A stretch of 64,000 nt of DNA from Paulownia fortunei (lineage: Eukaryota > Streptophyta > Magnoliopsida > Lamiales > Paulowniaceae), in contig CM033108.1 in assembly GCA_019321725.1 (NCBI GenBank), positions 13,906,060 to 13,970,059 of the forward strand, read 5' to 3'. Below the pieces are notes generated by a model. It was given only the letters and a program-made list of their open reading frames with translations. It made no database searches and was not told where the DNA came from. Positions within the stretch are counted from its first letter, which is position 1; every line of letters begins with the position of its first letter. Positions 59,701 through 64,000 of this stretch are shown in pieces. The translations under genes and the position numbers were made by a program.

Positions 59701-60130
59701 TATAAAAGTGCAATACGTTGTGCTCATGGTTATAATGATGCCTCAAGTTTAAGGATCAATTCTTATACTATTGTAACTAGGAAATTCTTATTTGACAAAC
59801 GACATTTTCAATTAAGAAATTTAAATGGGTCTGTTCAGTGTACTTGTTCTTTAACAAGCACTTACACACTTTCACTAATATCCCTACGTCAACAACTATG
59901 GAGTGAGACATCCTCCTTTCAAGCATGCATCGTATGACAAGTCTTATTGGGCTTATCAATATTGTTTTTGATAAATCCTCTACTTGAAACTAATTTACAA
60001 CCAAAGCCATAGAGGTATGCTCAATGATATCCATCATATGCACGACCATGCTTCCTAGCTAATATGGTTTAGGAATTTTATTTAATTTATTAAAGATAAT
60101 TAAATATAATTAAAATACTTTGAATAAGAT
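56760..60130 (-). repeat. Copia family C LTR sequence, split by an AT-rich insertion
   Basis: 59,150-60,130 aligns with 37,960-38,820 and 8,600-9,170 on the same strand (for example TTGTGTGRGACC near 59,154 and TAACAAGCACYT near 59,853). 56,760-57,300 looks like the distal part of the same LTR. The stretch between (57,345-58,924) is foreign to the other copies. Left boundary is approximate. Confidence 0.5.
57345..58924. repeat. AT-rich 540-base direct repeats 1,043 bases apart
   Basis: 57,345-57,882 and 58,388-58,924 match closely from TTCAATGCRTACTTTATTTG to GATAAATAGCYCTAAT. The 505 bases between them also contain weaker echoes of the unit. Ends are not TG...CA and I see no primer site, so it is not clearly an LTR element. 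Confidence 0.85.
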
Positions 60131-60299
60131 TGTTTATTATAAGAGTGTAGAAACAACCAATGATTGGAATGCCGAACATCACTCTAATAATTTATTCATT
60201 CATCATTTACTATAACAATGTAATTATATTTTGTATTCACTAGTATATATAGAAATACATATTAGAAAATTGAAAATTTTACTCAATTAGAAATTAGTT

Positions 60300-60660
60300 C
60301 CAAAATTCAATTTAGAGTGGGAAATGGGAAAGATCTAAGTAAGATTAAAAGATATTATGCTTTAGTTCTCCACCAGTAATGATCTTAGATTTATTCAGAT
60401 TTTGGACTAATGACAAGGGTCTGGGACCCTATGAATGGACTCATTGATATATTGGGCAAGTCCATTGCAATAGAATTTATAAAGTTGTGCATGGAAGTAC
60501 ACCTCCCCAACAAGGAGGAAGAGGAGAAGGAAATGGACAAAGTGAAATTAAATGAGCAAAATAAATAGAAGATAAAGAGCGAAGAGCTTGAATAGGAGCT
60601 CACGAGTGAAGATGACAAGCAGGAGGATGTGGAAGCACCATGATTATAATAACATGATTT
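60300..60660 (+). other. Unassigned stretch with a short charged reading
   Basis: On the plus strand 60,416-60,568 reads V-W-D-P-M-N-G-L-I-D and then a run of E and K before a stop; there is no start or splice context I can defend. The 94-residue minus-strand frame here is its serine-rich shadow. Confidence 0.3.
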
Positions 60661-61061
60661 ATATAAGATTATCAATAACTTTAAGTTTAGCAGTTTTTAA
60701 GCTCCAATCTTTAGGTGAATAGTAATTCTATAGCACCATGATATTAATAATAGAATTTCTACAAAATAATAAACATGTTATTCGCCGAGGCCTGTGTGTC
60801 ACACAGTTCTCTCAAAACTGATTCGCTCCCTCTACCAAAATACTTGAGGACTTCTGTAGCATCAGTTTTCCATAATACAACGATGATGAGTACACCAACA
60901 TTACAACTCTAAGTGAAGTGGAATGCTCTTTTAAGACTCTTCCGTTCTAAGAGTAGAATTTGTAACTAAACCTCTAAGCACTTAAGAAAGGCTAGATAAT
61001 TAGAGAGAAATGAAGAGAAAGCTTAAAGCTTTTTGGTGTGTAGAATGAGGAGGATCAACTC

Positions 61062-61071
61062 TCCTTTTATA
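61062..61071 (-). promoter_or_regulatory. TATA box of the copia D LTR
   Basis: Minus-strand CTATAAAAGG, a good plant TATA box, with repeated upstream elements beginning about 35 bases away. Confidence 0.7.
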
Positions 61072-61104
61072 GTGAAGTGTAGGGACAAGATGAAAAAGGA
61101 TTCC

Positions 61105-61246
61105 CATTTAATATGAATATTTCTGGCTGTTATACATTTAATATGAATGATTTTGGTTGTTACACATTCAATATGAATATTTTCTAACTATAACACATTC
61201 AATGTGAACTTTTCTAGCTATTATTTGAATATTTTTGGTTGTTACA
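61105..61246 (-). repeat. 30-bp tandem repeats in U3 of copia D
   Basis: Units start at 61,105, 61,135, 61,165 and 61,196 (plus-strand CATTYAATRTGAAY...), with a partial fifth unit at 61,221-61,246. Confidence 0.9.
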
Positions 61247-61259
61247 CAATCTTAATACC

Positions 61260-61311
61260 AAGTTGTCATATTGTTACAACATAGAAAATCATTGTAACAA
61301 TATGACAACTT
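61260..61311. repeat. Perfect 20-bp inverted repeat in U3 of copia D
   Basis: AAGTTGTCATATTGTTACAA (61,260-61,279) and its exact reverse complement (61,292-61,311) are separated by 12 bases. Confidence 0.97.
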
Positions 61312-61634
61312 ACTCAAACTTCTCCTACCAATATGGGACTCAAGCTTCTATCATTATTTATTCAATTCTAATGGTGCATACTTGAGCAATAATTTTTCAT
61401 TCACCCATACACTATTTTAAACATGTGAATATACAAAAATGATGTCCTCACAGAGCATAACAAGAATTTACCATACCTTTTCATCAACAAGATATGGGTC
61501 CCACTAAAAAAACTAGCTCCAAATATAGTTTGTGAAAATGGGTGTACATAACATATTTGGGCTTTCATACATATGAGCTCTCAAGCCCATTTAAGCTCAA
61601 GCTACCATTTAAATAAATGAGCAATTTTCTAACA

Positions 61635-61652
61635 ATCCCCACATGATTGACA
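61635..61652 (-). other. Polypurine tract of copia D
   Basis: Minus strand ATGTGGGGAT directly precedes the LTR start TGTTAG at 61,634. Confidence 0.75.
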
Positions 61653-62129
61653 ATTGTAAAGAAGACTCTACAAACTCTAGACTAAGTAATAGAGTTTAGC
61701 AAACGGAACTTGCATAGGATAGGTAGATGTTACCCATTGAATCTTCCCTCATGAAAGTATATTTATTTTACTAACAAATCAGTAGACTGAAGTCCTTGGT
61801 TTGTTTATCATTCATGTACATGAATATATACTCTACACATGAATTTTTTCTCACATTTCCAATTCTCATTGTTATGTCCGTTTCGGCCATGAAGATCCAT
61901 GGTTCAATGAGAATTTCTCAAGAATTGAGCCTTACATAATTCTCTAAGAAGTAGCCCCACCTCATGCTCACATAGCTGATCTCTTATTTAGAAGTAACCA
62001 ACATTACTCCGCTCGGATTCCCGATGCATAAAAATTATTAAAAGCCCTTGCTTAACCTATTCTTAATGGGCATTACTATTTTTCATCACAAGAATGGACA
62101 TGATAAACCCCCACAGTGATCCAACAAGG

Positions 62130-62710
62130 TTTTTACAATTAGGTAGTCCCTTTGAACGTAGATCTTGGGATCTCTAGTCAACTAGGTTGGATTTTCATAG
62201 TATTGACTTTCATTTCATAGGCTTTAGTCCCATTTATCTCGTTGATCTGCAAAGTTAACCTTCTTATGGTCTAGAGAAATAACTCCAGTTAAGAGTAGTT
62301 GTCTAATAGTATTAATTTTGTGATGAATATATCTAGACTTACCATTATACATGTTACTTTGTGCCCACCGAATAGCATATTAAATACATATTGGCGGCAT
62401 AGGCTTAGGCCAGTATGGAATATCTTCTAAGAAATGGCGTAGCTATTCAACCTCTTCACCACACTTCTATAAAGCTATAAACTCTAACATCATTATGGAT
62501 CAGGCTATAACCATTTGTTTGGAAGATTTCCAAGATACAACTGCTCCAGCTAGTGTCAACCCATACCCACTAGTAGACTTTTAATCTTTTACATCAAATA
62601 TCCAGTTTGCATTGTTGTATCCTTCTAAGTATCTAAGTACTTTCACATTCTCTTTTCAATGGTCAACACTTGGATTACTTGTGTATCTACTTAATTCGCT
62701 AACTATGTAG
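62130..62710 (-). pseudogene. Copia D RNase H
   Basis: The minus strand reads V-L-R-Y-L-E-G-Y-N-N-A-N-W-I, a stop, K-S-T-S-G-Y and V-V-S-W-K-S-S-K-Q-M around 62,510-62,640, the copia RNase H core. The usual S-D-A-N-W has asparagine in place of the aspartate, and one stop falls within the domain. It would degrade RNA during reverse transcription in an intact element. Confidence 0.78.
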
Positions 62711-62749
62711 GCTATATCTGGCCTTGTACAACTTATCAAGTACATAAGA

Positions 62750-63540
62750 CTACGTATCAGTCTTGAGTATTCTACTTTAAAAACATTCTCCCCTTTACTT
62801 ACAAATATGTTAACTTATATCTATCAGAGTTTTGGACACACCAGAATCATCTTTGTTAATTTTTTCCAAAATTTTGTCCACATAGTGCAACTAACTAAGT
62901 ATAAGTCCATCGAACGTCCTTGTAATTTTTATCTCCAAAATTGCATCAACTAGGCCTATATCTTTTATATCAATTTTTGAATTCAATATATTTGAAGTAA
63001 ATTTGATCATCTTGTCATTACTACCAACGTTGAGTATGTCATCAACATAAAGATATAAAATGACATAGCCATTTTTAGTATTTTGAACATTGACACACTT
63101 ATTAATTTTAAACCTATTAGCAAGCATCATATTGACAAACTTGACATGCCAACGCTCTAGCTCTTACTTTAAGCCATATAGAGATTTTTCCAATTTCAAA
63201 CTTTCTTTTGTTGTCCAGAAGCTATAAAACCTTCGGATGTTCTATATAGATCTCCTGATTTAGATCACCATTAAGAAAGGCTATTTGCACATTCATTTGA
63301 TGCACTTCAAGATTTCACAGGTGACAATCGCTAGTATTATCCTAATAGAATTTATTCTCGTCATTAGAGAGTATGTATCAAAGTAATCTAAGCCTTCTCA
63401 TTGCCTATATCTTTGACCACAAGTCTAGCCTTATTAATTGTTCCATCTACTTTAAGTTTCCTGTTGAAAATCTATTTTGAACCAAGTAGTTTACTTCTTA
63501 GTGGAAGATCCCCTAATTGTCATGTATGATTTTACATGAT
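62750..63540 (-). pseudogene. Copia D reverse transcriptase
   Basis: The frame at 63,130-62,891 (79 residues) has N-G-Y-V-I-L-Y-L-Y-V-D-D-I-L with the catalytic Y-V-D-D box, then S-N-D-K-M-I-K and the thumb segment D-I-K-D-I-G-L-V-D-A-I-L-E-I-K-I-T-R-T. Upstream, 63,140-63,540 holds the fingers and palm in broken frames. The box is intact, but the domain as a whole is not open. Confidence 0.83.
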
Positions 63541-63786
63541 GAAATTAATTTCACTCTTAATGGCCTCTTTCCACAAAGGCCACTTAGTAGACCTCACAAC
63601 TTCTTGAAAGCTTTGAGGTTCACTTTCCAACATATAAACCAAAAAATCCAAACAAAATGATTTTTTAGTTCTAGCTCTTTTACTATGTCTATACTCATCT
63701 TCAATGACTTATTCTTGGTCCTGACTATCCTTAGTGATAGCCTCATAAGCTAGTTTAGATGAACAACGTTCTTCTTTAGACTTATT

Positions 63787-63969
63787 CTAAAATAAATGTT
63801 CAATGAATGATGCATTTTTTGATTCCATTATAGTGGTGTTGTGTATGTCAGGGATTTGCGACTCATATGCAAGAAATCGGAAAGCACTACTATTTTGAGT
63901 ATATATGATGATAATGCAATCAATTGTTTTAGGTCCTATTTTCATGTTCTTAGGTGTAAGTGCAGTCAC
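63787..63969 (-). pseudogene. Copia D integrase C-terminus
   Basis: A 60-residue frame with G-P-K-T-I-D-C-I-I-I-I-Y, S-S-A-F-R-F-L and M-E-S-K-N-A-S-F-I-E-H, the conserved region after the copia integrase core. The usual F-I-G-Y has become I-I-I-Y. It continues off the frame at both sides with stops. Confidence 0.8.
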
Positions 63970-64000
63970 CTTAGAAAAGTTTTCATGTTTGTAGGAAGAT

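Larger units (their letters stand above)
60700..61634 (-). repeat. 3' LTR of copia D with promoter
   Basis: On the minus strand the LTR starts TGTTAGAAAATTGC at 61,634, directly after a polypurine tract. A TATA box CTATAAAAGG lies at 61,062-61,071, preceded by 30-bp tandem repeats (61,105-61,246) and a 20-bp inverted repeat (61,260-61,311). U3 is therefore about 560 bases. The downstream end of the LTR (left side) was not identified and is approximate. Confidence 0.72.
61653..64000 (-). mobile_element. Ty1/copia retrotransposon copia D, 3' half (integrase end, RT, RNase H)
   Basis: On the minus strand from the right edge: integrase C-terminus (63,969-63,787), linker, reverse transcriptase (about 63,500-62,800), RNase H (about 62,700-62,100), then a tail to the polypurine tract. 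Integrase before reverse transcriptase gives the copia order. It is a different family from copies C1 and C2. Its 5' half lies outside the window. Many stops indicate an inactive copy. Confidence 0.85.

Noticed and set aside
60391..60675. Serine-rich 94-residue minus-strand frame
   Set aside because: It is the complement of an E/K-rich plus-strand stretch (GAG/GAA read backwards gives CTC/TTC), so likely a shadow.
61105..61246. Regular 30-base spacing as a CRISPR array
   Set aside because: Units are contiguous with no spacers, in a plant LTR beside a TATA box.

Overview
This window is nuclear DNA of a flowering plant, most likely a eudicot. It is AT-rich, it is dominated by nested LTR retrotransposons, and its one convincing host gene is a multi-exon plant-type chaperonin gene with GT-AG (and one apparent GC-AG) introns. 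I cannot name the species.

Layout. 1-7,407: a Ty3/gypsy chromovirus-like element (element A, minus strand) with gag, protease, reverse transcriptase, RNase H, integrase and one complete long LTR; its other LTR lies left of the window. 7,408-8,160: remnant of a second Ty3 lineage (Athila/Tat type) with its primer-binding site. 8,600-39,440: two decayed copies of one Ty1/copia family (C1 and C2, minus strand) that later insertions have broken up. C1 carries a 2.3-kb solo LTR of family B (target duplication TAAGG). C2 carries a 3-kb plus-strand LTR of family A, itself split by an inverted solo LTR of the same family (target duplication CTATC), and a nearly full-length Ty3/gypsy element B (24,589-33,719) with both LTRs. 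39,440-44,740: Tat-like non-coding retroelement sequence, then sequence I cannot assign.

44,748-46,148: a TRIM-like mini-retrotransposon next to a tandem duplication of the presumed promoter of the following gene. 46,308-55,726: CCT3 (TCP-1 gamma), subunit 3 of the cytosolic chaperonin TRiC/CCT, rebuilt here as 13 coding exons giving 557 residues with an open frame throughout. Its eighth intron holds two hAT-type MITEs with recognisable 8-bp target duplications. 56,760-60,130: copia-family LTR sequence interrupted by a 1.6-kb AT-rich direct repeat. 60,700-64,000: the 3' part of another Ty1/copia element (copia D) with a recognisable LTR promoter.

The genes do not form an operon or a pathway. 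The biology here is one housekeeping gene, with a transposon-modified promoter and introns, beside a layered retrotransposon nest. The most notable signals are a very large inverted repeat made by two opposed LTRs, the duplicated promoter of CCT3, a GC-AG intron in CCT3, and a 30-bp tandem repeat just upstream of the TATA box in the copia D LTR. I found no evidence of a new gene system; no CRISPR, rRNA or tRNA gene was recognised.
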